The notes beneath the pieces were generated by a model, which made no database searches, was not told the origin of the DNA, and saw nothing but the letters and a program-made list of their open reading frames with translations. DNA of 64,000 bases from Kitasatospora herbaricolor (GTDB lineage Bacteria; Actinomycetota; Actinomycetes; Streptomycetales; Streptomycetaceae): NCBI RefSeq assembly GCF_030813695.1, contig NZ_JAUSVA010000002.1, positions 3,906,001 through 3,970,000 on the forward strand. Reading direction: 5' to 3'. Both the position numbers and the translations under genes were made by a program. Position 1 is the stretch's first letter. Each line of letters begins with the position of its first letter. Below, piece after piece: positions 11,247-19,268 of this stretch.

Positions 11247-12494
11247 ATGAGCGCTTCCACCCCGCAGCCCGACAGTTCCGTCCGCCCCGCCGACCGCCGG
11301 GTGTCCGCCCGGATCGGCGCGATCGCCGAGTCCGCCACCCTCGCCGTGGACGCCAAGGCCAAGGCCCTCAAGGCGGCCGGCCGGCCGGTCATCGGCTTCG
11401 GCGCCGGCGAGCCGGACTTCCCCACCCCGGACTACATCGTCGAGACGGCCGTCGAGGCCTGCCGCGACCCGAAGAACCACCGCTACACCCCCGCCGGCGG
11501 CCTGCCCGAGCTCAAGGCCGCCATCGCCGCCAAGACGCTGCGCGACTCCGGCTACGAGGTGGACGCCTCGCAGGTGCTGGTCACCAACGGCGGCAAGCAG
11601 GCCATCTACGAGGCCTTCGCCGCGATCCTCGACCCGGGCGACGAGGTCATCGTGCCTGCCCCGTACTGGACCACCTACCCCGAGTCGATCCAGCTCGCGG
11701 GCGGCGTGCCGGTCGAGGTCGTGGCCGACGAGACCACCGGCTACAAGGTCTCGGTCGAGCAGCTGGAGGCCGCGCGCACCGAGAACACCAAGGTCCTGCT
11801 GTTCGTCTCGCCCTCCAACCCGACCGGCGCGGTGTACACCCGCGACGAGGTCGAGGCGGTCGGCCGCTGGGCCCTGGAGCACGGCCTCTGGGTGCTCACC
11901 GACGAGATCTACGAGCACCTGGTCTACGGCGACGCCGAGTTCGTCTCGCTGCCGGCCCTGCTGCCCGAGCTCGCCGACAAGACCATCGTGGTCAACGGCG
12001 TGGCCAAGACGTACGCCATGACCGGCTGGCGGGTCGGCTGGGTGATCGGCCCCAAGGACGTCATCAAGGCCGCGACCAACCTCCAGTCGCACGCCACCTC
12101 GAACGTCTCCAACGTGGCCCAGCGCGCCGCCGTCGCCGCCGTCTCCGGCGACCTCTCCGCCGTGCACGAGATGCGGACCGCCTTCGACCGCCGCCGGCAG
12201 ACCATCGTCCGGCTGCTCAACGAGATCGACGGTGTGGTCTGCCCCGAGCCCGAGGGCGCCTTCTACGCCTACCCGTCGGTGAAGGGCCTGCTCGGCAAGG
12301 AGATCCGGGGCAAGCGCCCGCAGACCTCGGCCGAGCTGGCGAGCCTGATCCTGGACGAGGCCGAGGTCGCGGTCGTCCCCGGCGAGGCCTTCGGGACGCC
12401 TGGCTACCTGCGCCTGTCCTACGCGCTCGGCGACGCCGACCTCGCCGAGGGCGTCGGCCGCCTGCAGAAGCTGCTCGGCGAGGCCCGCGACTGA
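11247..12494 (+). CDS. aspC: Pyridoxal-phosphate aspartate/aromatic aminotransferase, class I
   Basis: Transfers the amino group of aspartate (probably also other substrates) to 2-oxoglutarate. 415 residues. Class I hallmarks: [14 protein letters not shown] (about 51-64), [35 protein letters not shown], the PLP-binding Lys254 in [16 protein letters not shown], and the carboxylate-binding Arg in GYLRLSYA near the C-terminus. It is of the bacterial AspB/Ib type rather than the E. coli type. The ATG at 11247 has only a weak ribosome site (GATGCAGG); an upstream ATG at 11211 is in frame, but homologues begin close to MSAS/MSAA. Divergent from secE/tRNA-Trp, with a strong terminator behind it. Confidence 0.93.
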   Translation: MSASTPQPDSSVRPADRRVSARIGAIAESATLAVDAKAKALKAAGRPVIGFGAGEPDFPTPDYIVETAVEACRDPKNHRYTPAGGLPELKAAIAAKTLRDSGYEVDASQVLVTNGGKQAIYEAFAAILDPGDEVIVPAPYWTTYPESIQLAGGVPVEVVADETTGYKVSVEQLEAARTENTKVLLFVSPSNPTGAVYTRDEVEAVGRWALEHGLWVLTDEIYEHLVYGDAEFVSLPALLPELADKTIVVNGVAKTYAMTGWRVGWVIGPKDVIKAATNLQSHATSNVSNVAQRAAVAAVSGDLSAVHEMRTAFDRRRQTIVRLLNEIDGVVCPEPEGAFYAYPSVKGLLGKEIRGKRPQTSAELASLILDEAEVAVVPGEAFGTPGYLRLSYALGDADLAEGVGRLQKLLGEARD

Positions 12495-12520
12495 CCCGTC
12501 GCCGGCCCTGCCGAACCGGA

Positions 12521-12562
12521 GCCGCCCCCGTCACCCCTTCGAGGGATGTGACGGGGGCGGTT
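12521..12562 (+). terminator. Terminator of the aminotransferase gene
   Basis: A 13-bp perfect stem (CCGCCCCCGTCAC with its complement at 12548-12560) with an inner CCCT/AGGG stem, 27 bp after the stop codon. A T-rich tract is lacking, so it is probably a hairpin-dependent terminator. Confidence 0.7.
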
Positions 12563-12596
12563 CCCGTGCACGGCCCGGATACGGCAGTATCGGTGA

Positions 12597-13625
12597 ATGG
12601 AACGCCTGCCTGTACCCCGCGACGTGAGGGACCTGCCGAAGGCCCATCTCCACCTGCACTTCACCGGTTCGATGCGCCCGGCCACCCTGCTGGAACTCGC
12701 CGCCAAGCACCGGATGCGACTGCCGGAGGCGCTCAGCTCCGGCGAGCCGCCGCAACTGCGCGCCACCGACGAGCGCGGCTGGTTCCGCTTCCAGCGGCTG
12801 TACGACACCGCCCGCTCCGTCCTCCGGGACGAGGAGGACATCCGGCGCCTGGTGCTGGAGACCGCCGAGGACGAGCGGCGCGACGGCTCCCGCTGGCTGG
12901 AGATCCAGGTCGACCCGACCTCGTACGCCCCGCTGCTCGGCGGGCTGATCCCGGCCCTGGAACTGATCCTGGACGCCGTCCGGCACGCCTCCGAGGTCAC
13001 CGGGGTGGGCATCCGGGTGCTGGTCGCGGCCAACCGGATGAAATCGCCGATGGACGCCCGCACCCTGGCCCGGCTGGCCGTCCGGTACGCCGACCAGGGC
13101 GTGGTGGGTTTCGGCCTCTCCAACGACGAACGGCGCGGCCTCGCCCGTGATTTCGACCGGGCCTTCGCCATCGCCAGGAACGGCGGACTGCTGGCCGCCC
13201 CGCACGGCGGTGAACTGGCCGGCCCGGAATCCGTCCGGGACTGCCTGGACGACCTGGGGGCCGGCCGGATCGGCCACGGCGTCCGGGCCGCGGAGGACCT
13301 GCGGCTGATGCAGCGCCTGGCCGACCGGCAGATCACCTGCGAGGTCTGCCCCTCGTCCAACGTCTCGCTCGGCGTCTACGAGCGCCCCGAGGACGTCCCG
13401 CTGCGCCGGCTCTTCGACGCGGGGGTGCCGCTGGCGCTCGGCGCCGACGACCCGCTGCTGTTCGGCTCCCGGCTGGCCGCCCAGTACGGGCTGGCCCGGG
13501 ACGTGCTGGGCTTCAACGACGCCGAGCTGGCCGAGCTGGCCCGGCAGTCGGTTCGGGGCTCGCGCGCGCCGGAGGACGTCCGGAAGGAACTGCTCGCCGA
13601 CATCGACACCTGGCTGGCGGGCTGA
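12597..13625 (+). CDS. add: Adenosine deaminase
   Basis: Deaminates adenosine (or a related adenine nucleoside) to inosine for purine salvage. 342 residues, TIM-barrel amidohydrolase. Metal and catalytic residues are all present: HLHLHF at residues 18-23 (first His pair), APHGGE (Zn His plus catalytic Glu), RIGHGVRA (His), and GADDP (Zn Asp). The ATG at 12597 starts MERLPVPRDVRDLPKAHLHL. It is convergent with murB, only 64 bp apart. The family also contains adenine deaminases and aminodeoxyfutalosine deaminases; the last is worth considering because mqnE, a futalosine-pathway gene, is also in the window. Confidence 0.9.
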   Translation: MERLPVPRDVRDLPKAHLHLHFTGSMRPATLLELAAKHRMRLPEALSSGEPPQLRATDERGWFRFQRLYDTARSVLRDEEDIRRLVLETAEDERRDGSRWLEIQVDPTSYAPLLGGLIPALELILDAVRHASEVTGVGIRVLVAANRMKSPMDARTLARLAVRYADQGVVGFGLSNDERRGLARDFDRAFAIARNGGLLAAPHGGELAGPESVRDCLDDLGAGRIGHGVRAAEDLRLMQRLADRQITCEVCPSSNVSLGVYERPEDVPLRRLFDAGVPLALGADDPLLFGSRLAAQYGLARDVLGFNDAELAELARQSVRGSRAPEDVRKELLADIDTWLAG

Positions 13626-13689
13626 GCCGCCGGCTCCCCCCGCCCGGGGCCCGCCGGGCCCGCAAGGCCGCGCCCTGGGGCCTGCCGTG

Positions 13690-14730
13690 CTACAGCCGGA
13701 CGCCCACCATCACCGGCTCGTTGACCAGCTCCACCCCGAAGGCCGCCCGCACGCCGTCCCGGATCTCCCGGGCCAGCGCCAGCAGGTCGCCCGCGGTGGC
13801 GGCGCCCCGGTTGGTGAGCGCCAGGGTGTGCTTGGTGGAGAGGGTGGCCGGCCCGGCGCCGTAGCCCTTGCCGAAGCCGGCCTGGTCGATCAGCCAGGCG
13901 GCGGAGGTCTTGGTGCACCCGTCCGGCGCCGGGTAGGCGGGCGCGGTGCGACCGTCCAACCTGGCCCGGAAGTCGGCGTACTGGTCGGCCGTCAGGATCG
14001 GGTTGGTGAAGAAGGAGCCCGCCGACCAGGTGTCGTGGTCGGCCGCGTCCAGCACCATGCCCTTGCCCGCCCGCAGCCGCAGCACGGCGTCCCGGGCGGC
14101 GGCCAGGTCCACCCGCTCGCCGACCTCCACCCCCAGGTGCCTGGCCGTCTCCGCGTACCGCACCGGGGTGGAGAGCCCGCCGTTGTCCTCCAGCTCGAAG
14201 CGCACCCGCAGCACCACGTAGCGCTCCGGGTCCGCCTTGAAGCGGCTGTGCCGGTAGGAGAAGCCGCACTCGGCGCCGGTCAGCGTGACGCTCTCGCCGG
14301 CCCGGCGGTCGTAGGCGACCACCTCGGTGATGCCGGTGGACACCTCCTGGCCGTACGCGCCGACGTTCTGCACCGGCGTGGCGCCGGCCGAGCCGGGGAT
14401 GCCGGCCAGGAACTCGATGCCGGCCAGGCCCTTGTCCACCGCCTCGGCCACCGCCTCGGCCCAGACCTCGCCGGCCGCCAGCTCCAGCGCCGTGCCGTCC
14501 AGCTCGAAACCGGTGGTGGCGATCCGCAGCACCGTCCCGTCGAAGCCGGCGTCGCCGATCACCAGGTTGCTGCCGCCGCCGATGACCAGCAGCGGCTCAC
14601 CCGCGGCGTCGGCCTCGCGGACGGCCGAGACCACCTCGGCGTCGGTGGTCGCGGTGACCAGCCGCCGGGCGGGGCCGCCGAGCCGGAGGGTGGTCAGCGG
14701 GGCGAGGGGGGCGTCGTGTTGTACCAGCAC
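13690..14730 (-). CDS. murB: UDP-N-acetylenolpyruvoylglucosamine reductase MurB
   Basis: FAD/NADPH enzyme completing UDP-MurNAc synthesis for peptidoglycan. 346 residues. FAD-binding type 4 motif VIGGGSNLVIGDAGFDG, then GIPGSAGATPVQNVGAYGQE. The catalytic Arg is in YRHSRFK, the proton-donating Ser in SAGSFFTNP, and the Glu in VNEPVMVG near the C-terminus, so the active site is complete. GTG at 14730. Transcribed in the same direction as the Had-like genes but 167 bp from them, so it may belong to a separate unit. Confidence 0.96.
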   Translation of the reverse strand: MLVQHDAPLAPLTTLRLGGPARRLVTATTDAEVVSAVREADAAGEPLLVIGGGSNLVIGDAGFDGTVLRIATTGFELDGTALELAAGEVWAEAVAEAVDKGLAGIEFLAGIPGSAGATPVQNVGAYGQEVSTGITEVVAYDRRAGESVTLTGAECGFSYRHSRFKADPERYVVLRVRFELEDNGGLSTPVRYAETARHLGVEVGERVDLAAARDAVLRLRAGKGMVLDAADHDTWSAGSFFTNPILTADQYADFRARLDGRTAPAYPAPDGCTKTSAAWLIDQAGFGKGYGAGPATLSTKHTLALTNRGAATAGDLLALAREIRDGVRAAFGVELVNEPVMVGVRL

Positions 14731-14897
14731 GCCACCAGCGTACGGGCGGCAGCCGCCCGCCCGCTCCGACGGCGCCCGGCAGCGGCGGCCCCGCCGGCCC
14801 GGCCGTGACGGGGATCACCCCGGCCCGGCCGGCCGGCGCCCGAAGAACGCCGGGCCCGGGGCGCGAACGCCCCGGGCCCGGTCCGTCCGGTCGGCCG

Positions 14898-15320
14898 TCA
14901 GGCCAGCTGCACGACCGCGCGGGACATGCCCAGCACCTTCTGGCCGCCGGAGGTCGCCACCAGGTCGACCCGGACCTTGCGGTCCTCCAGCAGCGCCGCG
15001 ACCTTGGCGGTGACGTCGATCACCGCGCCGGTGCCGTCGTTGGGCACCGGCACCGGGCGGGTGAAGCGCACGCCGTACTCGACCACCGCGCCGGGGTCGC
15101 CCAGCCAGTCGGTGACCACCCGGACGGCCTCGGCCATGGTGAACATGCCGTGCGCGATGACGTCGGGCAGGCCGACCTCCAGCGCGAACTTCTCGTTCCA
15201 GTGGATCGGGTTGAAGTCGCCGGACGCGCCCGCGTACCGCACCAGCGTGTCGCGGGTCACCGGGAAGGACCGGCCGGGCAGCTCGGTGCCGACCTCGACC
15301 TCGTCAAAGCTGATCGCCAT
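14898..15320 (-). CDS. MaoC-like (R)-hydroxyacyl-thioester dehydratase, HadB-like catalytic subunit
   Basis: Hot-dog-fold protein of 140 residues. It carries the hydratase-2 catalytic motif D-F-N-P-I-H (GDFNPIHWNEKFA), with the dyad Asp/His, followed by GLPDVIAHGMFTMAEAVRVV. By analogy with mycobacterial HadB it should form a heterodimer with the product of the upstream gene and dehydrate 3-hydroxyacyl-ACP in type II fatty acid synthesis. The ATG at 15320 follows GGGGGAG inside the end of the upstream gene (4-bp gap), implying coupling. The order rpmG - hadA - hadB is also that of Mycobacterium. Streptomycetes make no mycolic acids, so an ordinary FAS II role is the likeliest; inferred. Confidence 0.85.
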   Translation of the reverse strand: MAISFDEVEVGTELPGRSFPVTRDTLVRYAGASGDFNPIHWNEKFALEVGLPDVIAHGMFTMAEAVRVVTDWLGDPGAVVEYGVRFTRPVPVPNDGTGAVIDVTAKVAALLEDRKVRVDLVATSGGQKVLGMSRAVVQLA

Positions 15321-15324
15321 CGCG

Positions 15325-15783
15325 CTACTCCCCCGCCTCGTCGGCGGCCCGGGCCACCAGGGTCATCAAGGACGTGACCACGTGCTCGCCGCTGCCGTCG
15401 GACACCTCGCCGCGCACCGTCAGCACGTCGTTGCCGGCCAGCGACTTGATGGCGTCGATGGTCACCACGACCGAGAGCCGGTCGCCGGCCCGCACCGGGC
15501 GGGTGTAGGCGAACTTCTGGTCGCCGTGCACCACCCGGGTGAAGTCCAGGCCGAGCTCCGGGTCCTCGACCACCTGGGCGGCGGCCCGGTAGGTGATGAC
15601 GAAGGGGAAGGTCGGCGGGGCGATCACGTCCGGGTGGCCCAGCGCCTTGGCGGCCTCCGGGTCGGAGTACGCCGGGTTGTCGTCACCGACGGCGGCGGCG
15701 AACTCGCGGATCTTCTCGCGGCCGACCTCGTAGGGCTCGGTGGGCGGGTAGGTCCGCCCGATGAAGGCGGGGTCGAGCGGCAT
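15325..15783 (-). CDS. MaoC-like dehydratase partner subunit, HadA-like
   Basis: 152-residue hot-dog protein of the UPF0336/HadA type: MPLDPAFIGRTYPPTEPY, then GDDNPAYSDPEAAKALGHPD. The position of the catalytic His in the partner (N-P-x-H) is Tyr here (N-P-A-Y), as in HadA, so this is probably the substrate-binding, non-catalytic subunit. The ATG at 15783 is chosen because GGAGGAG lies 6 bases upstream; the TTG two codons earlier would overlap that site. Translationally close to the HadB-like gene and downstream of rpmG, from which a terminator at 15814-15858 separates it. Confidence 0.83.
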   Translation of the reverse strand: MPLDPAFIGRTYPPTEPYEVGREKIREFAAAVGDDNPAYSDPEAAKALGHPDVIAPPTFPFVITYRAAAQVVEDPELGLDFTRVVHGDQKFAYTRPVRAGDRLSVVVTIDAIKSLAGNDVLTVRGEVSDGSGEHVVTSLMTLVARAADEAGE

Positions 15784-15813
15784 GGGCAACTCCTCCGGGG
15801 TCCGGTCGATACG

Positions 15814-15858
15814 AAAAAACTCCGGGCCGCACCCCTGGGAAGGGATGCGGCCCGGAGT
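15814..15858 (-). terminator. Rho-independent terminator of rpmG
   Basis: A 13-bp perfect stem ACTCCGGGCCGCA/TGCGGCCCGGAGT (15819-15858) followed on the minus strand by six U (15819-15814). It lies 42 bp after rpmG, and read-through would be needed for rpmG transcripts to reach the Had-like genes. Confidence 0.88.
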
Positions 15859-15899
15859 CAGAGACCTGAGTCACACAGGCCCGGCGACACCTTACGGGG

Positions 15900-16064
15900 T
15901 CAGCGGGTCTCGCGGTGCGCAGTGTGCGAGTTGCAGCGGGGGCAGTGCTTCTTCATCTCAAGACGGTCCGGGTCGTTACGCCGGTTCTTCTTGGTGATGT
16001 AGTTCCGCTCCTTGCACTCCACGCAGGCCAGCGTGATCTTCGGGCGGACATCGGTGGCAGCCAC
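15900..16064 (-). CDS. rpmG: 50S ribosomal protein L33
   Basis: 54 residues, beginning [20 protein letters not shown]. Both zinc-knuckle pairs are intact (CVEC and CPRC), so this is the zinc-containing C+ paralogue; streptomycetes usually also carry a Zur-controlled C- copy elsewhere. The GTG at 16064 has AGGAAGG upstream; the longer frame to 16205 runs into tRNA-Met. It follows tRNA-Thr and tRNA-Met on the same strand. Confidence 0.96.
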   Translation of the reverse strand: MAATDVRPKITLACVECKERNYITKKNRRNDPDRLEMKKHCPRCNSHTAHRETR

Positions 16065-16147
16065 GGGAGTGCCTTCCTTGGACAATGGGTGAGAATACAA
16101 CAAGAGTAGCCGACCGGGAGTTCGATCTCCCGACCGACTACGCGGGG

Positions 16148-16220
16148 TAGCGGTGACCGGACTTGAACCGGTGACACAGCGATTATGAGCCGCTTGCTCT
16201 ACCAACTGAGCTACACCGCC
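16148..16220 (-). tRNA. tRNA-Met (elongator, anticodon CAT)
   Basis: 73 nt: acceptor GGCGGTG pairs with CACCGCT (one G-U), D-arm GTAGCTCAGTTGGTAGAGC, anticodon arm GCGGCT-CAT-AATCGC, T arm CCGGTTCAAGTCCGG. The A-form acceptor and normal first pair make it an elongator, not an initiator. No CCA encoded. Confidence 0.96.
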
Positions 16221-16263
16221 ACAGTGACCTTCATGACAGCCGAGGCTGACAATCGTTCACCAG

Positions 16264-16336
16264 AGCCCCCATGCGGAATCGAACCGCAGACCTTCTCCTT
16301 ACCATGGAGACGCTCTACCGACTGAGCTATAGGGGC
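16264..16336 (-). tRNA. tRNA-Thr (anticodon GGT)
   Basis: 73 nt: acceptor GCCCCTA with TGGGGGC, anticodon arm TCTCC-ATGGTAA-GGAGA, T arm TGCGGTTCGATTCCGCA. First of a short tRNA-Thr - tRNA-Met - rpmG cluster. No CCA encoded. Confidence 0.96.
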
Positions 16337-16607
16337 GAACGAGGAAGAGATTACACGGTTCCCGGCCAGAGGTGAAATCCGTATCCGGACCGGAAGATCG
16401 CAGGTGGGCGGCTCGCACACCCGACCGATCGACGAGCCGGCGTCCGGACGGCCTACGAAGGCCACGGCCCGACCCGATACGACTTTTGCCCGCCTCCCTG
16501 CACCCCGCCCGGTGGCGCCATAGGCTCGAACCCCCAGCGATCTTGCCTGCCACGAAACCCTCCCGGCCCGTCGGCGGGCCCGGGGGAACGCGGGAAGGAG
16601 TCTGCCG

Positions 16608-17873
16608 ATGACCGCGGACAGCACACCCGCCGACGGGCCGCAGCAGGGCCACGGCCCGGCCGCCAACCCGCTCGGGCACGGCCCCGTCCTGCTCCTCACC
16701 GGAGCCCGGCTCGCGGACGGCCGGGTGGTCGACGTCCGGATCAGCGGCGACCGGATCCAGGCTGTCGGCACCGTCGGCAGCCTCGCCCCGCTGCACGCCC
16801 TGCCCGGCGGCCCCACCTCCACCACCGGCGCCCGGATCGACCTGGCCGGCTACCTGCTGCTGCCGGCCCCCGCCGAGGCGCACGCGCACTACGACCTCGC
16901 GTTCTCCGCCGCCCTGGCCGCCCCGCCCCCGGAGACCGCCGCCGACCTGACACGCCGGGTCACCGAGGCCGCCCTCACCTCCCTGGGCTACGGCGCCACC
17001 GCCCAGCGCACCCACGTCCGGATCGGCGACGTGCACGGCCTGCGCCGCCTGGAGGCCGTGCTCACCGCCCGGCAGTCCCTGCGCGGCCTCGCCGAACTCC
17101 AGGCCGTCGCGATGCCCGGGCTGCTCACCGGCCTCGCCGGCGCGGACGGCCGGGCCCAGCTGCGCGACGCCCTCAAGCTCGGCGCCACCGCCGCCGGCGG
17201 CTGCCCCGACCTGGACCCCGACCCGGCCGGCTACGTCCAGGTCCTGCTGGAGGCCGCCGGCGAGGCCGACTGCCCGGTCGACCTGCACACCCGGGCCGCC
17301 GAGCCGGCCGGGCTGGCCAGGCTCGCCGCGGCGCTCGCCCCGCTGCGCCCGCGCGTCACCCTCGGCCCGTGCGGCGCGCTCGGCCCGGACGGACCGGGCG
17401 TGCTGGCACAGGCCGGCATCCGGGTGGTCTGCCTGCCGCAGAACGGCTGCTGCACCGGGGTCCCGGGCCGTCCGAACGGCCTGCGCACCTCCCTGGTGGC
17501 CGAGTTGACAAGGGCCGGGGTGCCGGTGGCGGCCGGCAGCGGCTCGCTGCGGGACACCGCCAACCCGGCCGGCCGGGCCGACCCGCTGGAGGCCGCCTAC
17601 CTGCTGGCCGCCGGCGGCGTGAGCGTGGAGGCCGCGTACGACGCCGTCGCCAACCAGGCCAGGACCGCCCTCGGCCTGCCGCCCGTTCGGGTGGACGCGG
17701 GCTTCCCCGCCGAGCTGCTGGCCGTCCGCGGCGACAGCCTCGCGGGCGCGCTCGCCGGCGGCCACAGCCGCCTGGTCGTGCACGCCGGACGGATCGTCAG
17801 CCGCACCAGCGCGGTACGGGAGTTCGCCGACACGGTGGCGCTCGCGCTGCCCCGCCAGAGCACTCCGGAGTAG
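16608..17873 (+). CDS. Amidohydrolase-superfamily protein (cytosine-deaminase-like) with missing metal ligands
   Basis: 421 residues with the layout of CodA-type amidohydrolases: N-terminal beta-sandwich (LLLTGARLADGRVVDVRISG), TIM barrel, and return of the sandwich at the C-terminus (GHSRLVVHAGRIVS). The HxH pair is kept (AHAHYD, His92 and His94) and a barrel His is kept (VDLHTR, His227). Where CodA has the ligand His in VTASHTTAM this protein reads VTLGPCGAL, and where CodA has the ligand/catalytic Asp in a G-H-D-D stretch it reads GSGSLRD (310-316). The catalytic Glu following the barrel His is not evident either. I therefore predict loss of deaminase chemistry. The ATG at 16608 follows GGAAGGAG. 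Alone between tRNA-Thr and sodF. Known: related genes are common in streptomycetes; function unassigned. Confidence 0.75.
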   Translation: MTADSTPADGPQQGHGPAANPLGHGPVLLLTGARLADGRVVDVRISGDRIQAVGTVGSLAPLHALPGGPTSTTGARIDLAGYLLLPAPAEAHAHYDLAFSAALAAPPPETAADLTRRVTEAALTSLGYGATAQRTHVRIGDVHGLRRLEAVLTARQSLRGLAELQAVAMPGLLTGLAGADGRAQLRDALKLGATAAGGCPDLDPDPAGYVQVLLEAAGEADCPVDLHTRAAEPAGLARLAAALAPLRPRVTLGPCGALGPDGPGVLAQAGIRVVCLPQNGCCTGVPGRPNGLRTSLVAELTRAGVPVAAGSGSLRDTANPAGRADPLEAAYLLAAGGVSVEAAYDAVANQARTALGLPPVRVDAGFPAELLAVRGDSLAGALAGGHSRLVVHAGRIVSRTSAVREFADTVALALPRQSTPE

Positions 17874-18222
17874 CCCGGACCCGGCGCTCTCGGCGGTACC
17901 CCGGACACCCGCGGCGGGCCGGCCGCCGGCGGCTCGCGCGGCGGGGGCGGTCGGTGGCGGACAGCGGCGGATCACGGTGGATCGGGGCGGGCGGACCTGA
18001 CGTCCCGGCGGGCGCCGGTTGGGAAGACGATCAGCTCGTACGGAGGACCCCCGGCTCGCACCAGGGCACGTCCGGGACTGTCACAGCGGGGAGGCTGACA
18101 GGCCTCGCCCGCCCCTGACGAAACACTCTGATGCTATCCATGTGTAATTGCAAGCAGTGCGCAATAGTGTTGTGGAGGCACGTCCGAACACCCATCACCA
18201 CACGGACTAGGAGCCCCTATCC
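17874..18222. other. sodF upstream region
   Basis: 349 bp. The first ~120 bp is GC-only sequence with overlapping inverted repeats and no start codon of note. The last ~100 bp is much more AT-rich and contains the Nur-type operator (18148-18164), and just beyond it TAGTGT, which could act as the -10 of the sodF promoter. I could not find a convincing -35. Confidence 0.6.
18148..18164 (+). promoter_or_regulatory. Nur box (nickel-responsive repressor operator) upstream of sodF
   Basis: TTGCAA-N5-GCGCAA, an imperfect inverted repeat matching the Nur operator form tTGCaa-N5-ttGCAA described in Streptomyces coelicolor at 5 of 6 positions in the second half. It lies 59 bp before the sodF ATG, over the presumed promoter. 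Known biology: with nickel, Nur represses sodF (Fe-SOD) so that Ni-SOD takes over. Confidence 0.75.
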
Positions 18223-18822
18223 ATGGGCCAGTACACCCTCCCCGACCTCGCCTACGACTACTCCGCCCTTGAGCGCGCGATGACCGGCGAGATCCTGGAA
18301 CTGCACCACTCCAAGCACCACGCCGCCTACGTGAAGGGCGCCAACGACACCCTGGAGCAGATCGCCGAGGCCCGCGAGAAGGACCAGTTCGGCGGCCTGG
18401 TGGGCCTGCAGAAGACCCTCGCCTTCCACCTGTCGGGCCACGTCCTGCACTCGCTCTTCTGGGAGAACCTCTCGCCCGACGGCGGCGACCGCCCCGACGG
18501 CGCCCTCGCCGACGCCATCGAGGAGCACCTCGGCGGCTTCGAGGCCTTCAAGAAGCAGCTCACCACCGCCACCGTCGGCGTCCAGGGCTCGGGCTGGGGC
18601 ATCCTCTCCTGGGAGCCGCTCGGCAAGCGCCTGATCGTCGAGCAGGTCTACGACCACCATGGCAACGTCGGCCAGGGCACCACCCCGCTACTGGCCTTCG
18701 ACGCCTGGGAGCACGCCTACTACCTGCAGTACAAGAACGTCCGCCCGGACTACGTCACCAAGCTGTGGGACGTCGTCAACTGGAACGACGTCTCCGCCCG
18801 CTTCACCGCCGCCCAGGGCTGA
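18223..18822 (+). CDS. sodF: Iron superoxide dismutase
   Basis: Dismutates superoxide in the cytoplasm. 199 residues, Fe/Mn-SOD family. Metal ligands by alignment with the family: His28 (LHHSKHH), His76 (VLHSLFW), Asp160 and His164 ([12 protein letters not shown]). The Fe assignment rests on resemblance to the streptomycete SodF enzymes and on the Nur box upstream; sequence alone cannot fully exclude Mn. The ATG at 18223 follows AGGAG 9 bases upstream. Nickel-dependent repression by Nur is expected, with reciprocal use of the Ni-SOD encoded elsewhere. Monocistronic, with a hairpin at 18839-18883. Confidence 0.95.
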   Translation: MGQYTLPDLAYDYSALERAMTGEILELHHSKHHAAYVKGANDTLEQIAEAREKDQFGGLVGLQKTLAFHLSGHVLHSLFWENLSPDGGDRPDGALADAIEEHLGGFEAFKKQLTTATVGVQGSGWGILSWEPLGKRLIVEQVYDHHGNVGQGTTPLLAFDAWEHAYYLQYKNVRPDYVTKLWDVVNWNDVSARFTAAQG

Positions 18823-18838
18823 CCGCCCCACCCGGCCC

Positions 18839-18883
18839 GCCGCCCCTCGACCCCGTCCGCCCGGACGACCGCCGAGGGGCGGC
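18839..18883 (+). terminator. sodF 3'-UTR hairpin
   Basis: An 11-bp stem GCCGCCCCTCG/CGAGGGGCGGC with an inner GTCCG/CGGAC stem, beginning 17 bp after the sodF stop. Probable terminator. In S. coelicolor the sodF 3' end is processed to a stable RNA (s-SodF) that targets sodN mRNA; this hairpin could be its 3' end here, but pairing to sodN cannot be tested in this window. Confidence 0.6.
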
Positions 18884-18922
18884 ACCCGGGGCTGCCGGCG
18901 GCTCCACCCGGGCATACGAAAG

Positions 18923-18958
18923 CGGCCCCTGACTTGCGTTTCCGCAGGTCGGGGGCCG
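18923..18958 (-). terminator. Terminator of tRNA-Tyr
   Basis: CGGCCCC/GGGGCCG outer stem with GAC/GTC and GCG/CGC inner pairs (two small mismatches), loop TTTC, 13 bp past the tRNA 3' end. On the minus strand it is followed by CUUUCG. Confidence 0.65.
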
Positions 18959-18971
18959 TTCCGTTATCCGG

Positions 18972-19052
18972 TGGCTGGTGCAGGGTTCGAACCTGCGTAG
19001 CTTGCGCGACAGATTTACAGTCTGCTCCCTTTGGCCGCTCGGGCAACCAGCC
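18972..19052 (-). tRNA. tRNA-Tyr (anticodon GTA)
   Basis: 81 nt with a long class II variable arm: acceptor GGCTGGT/ACCAGCC, anticodon arm GCAGACT-GTA-AATCTGT, T arm GCAGGTTCGAACCCTGC. No CCA encoded. It lies between sodF and the YajQ-family gene, transcribed away from the latter. Confidence 0.96.
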
Positions 19053-19268
19053 AGGGATGTGTTTCGCGGGGCTTGCCCCGTTCGACTCGGTAAACGATAC
19101 CTGATGACAGGGGGTGGTCCGCCACTCGATCGGTCACATGATGATCAAGGGCTCCCCCCGGCTGTCGGGGGCGGTGACGGGGCCGCGCTGGATAGGCTGG
19201 GGAGGCGGTCTGCCCCCTGGGGCAGGCCCCTGCCAGTGAAGCCAGAGCATCAAGGAGACCAAGACACC

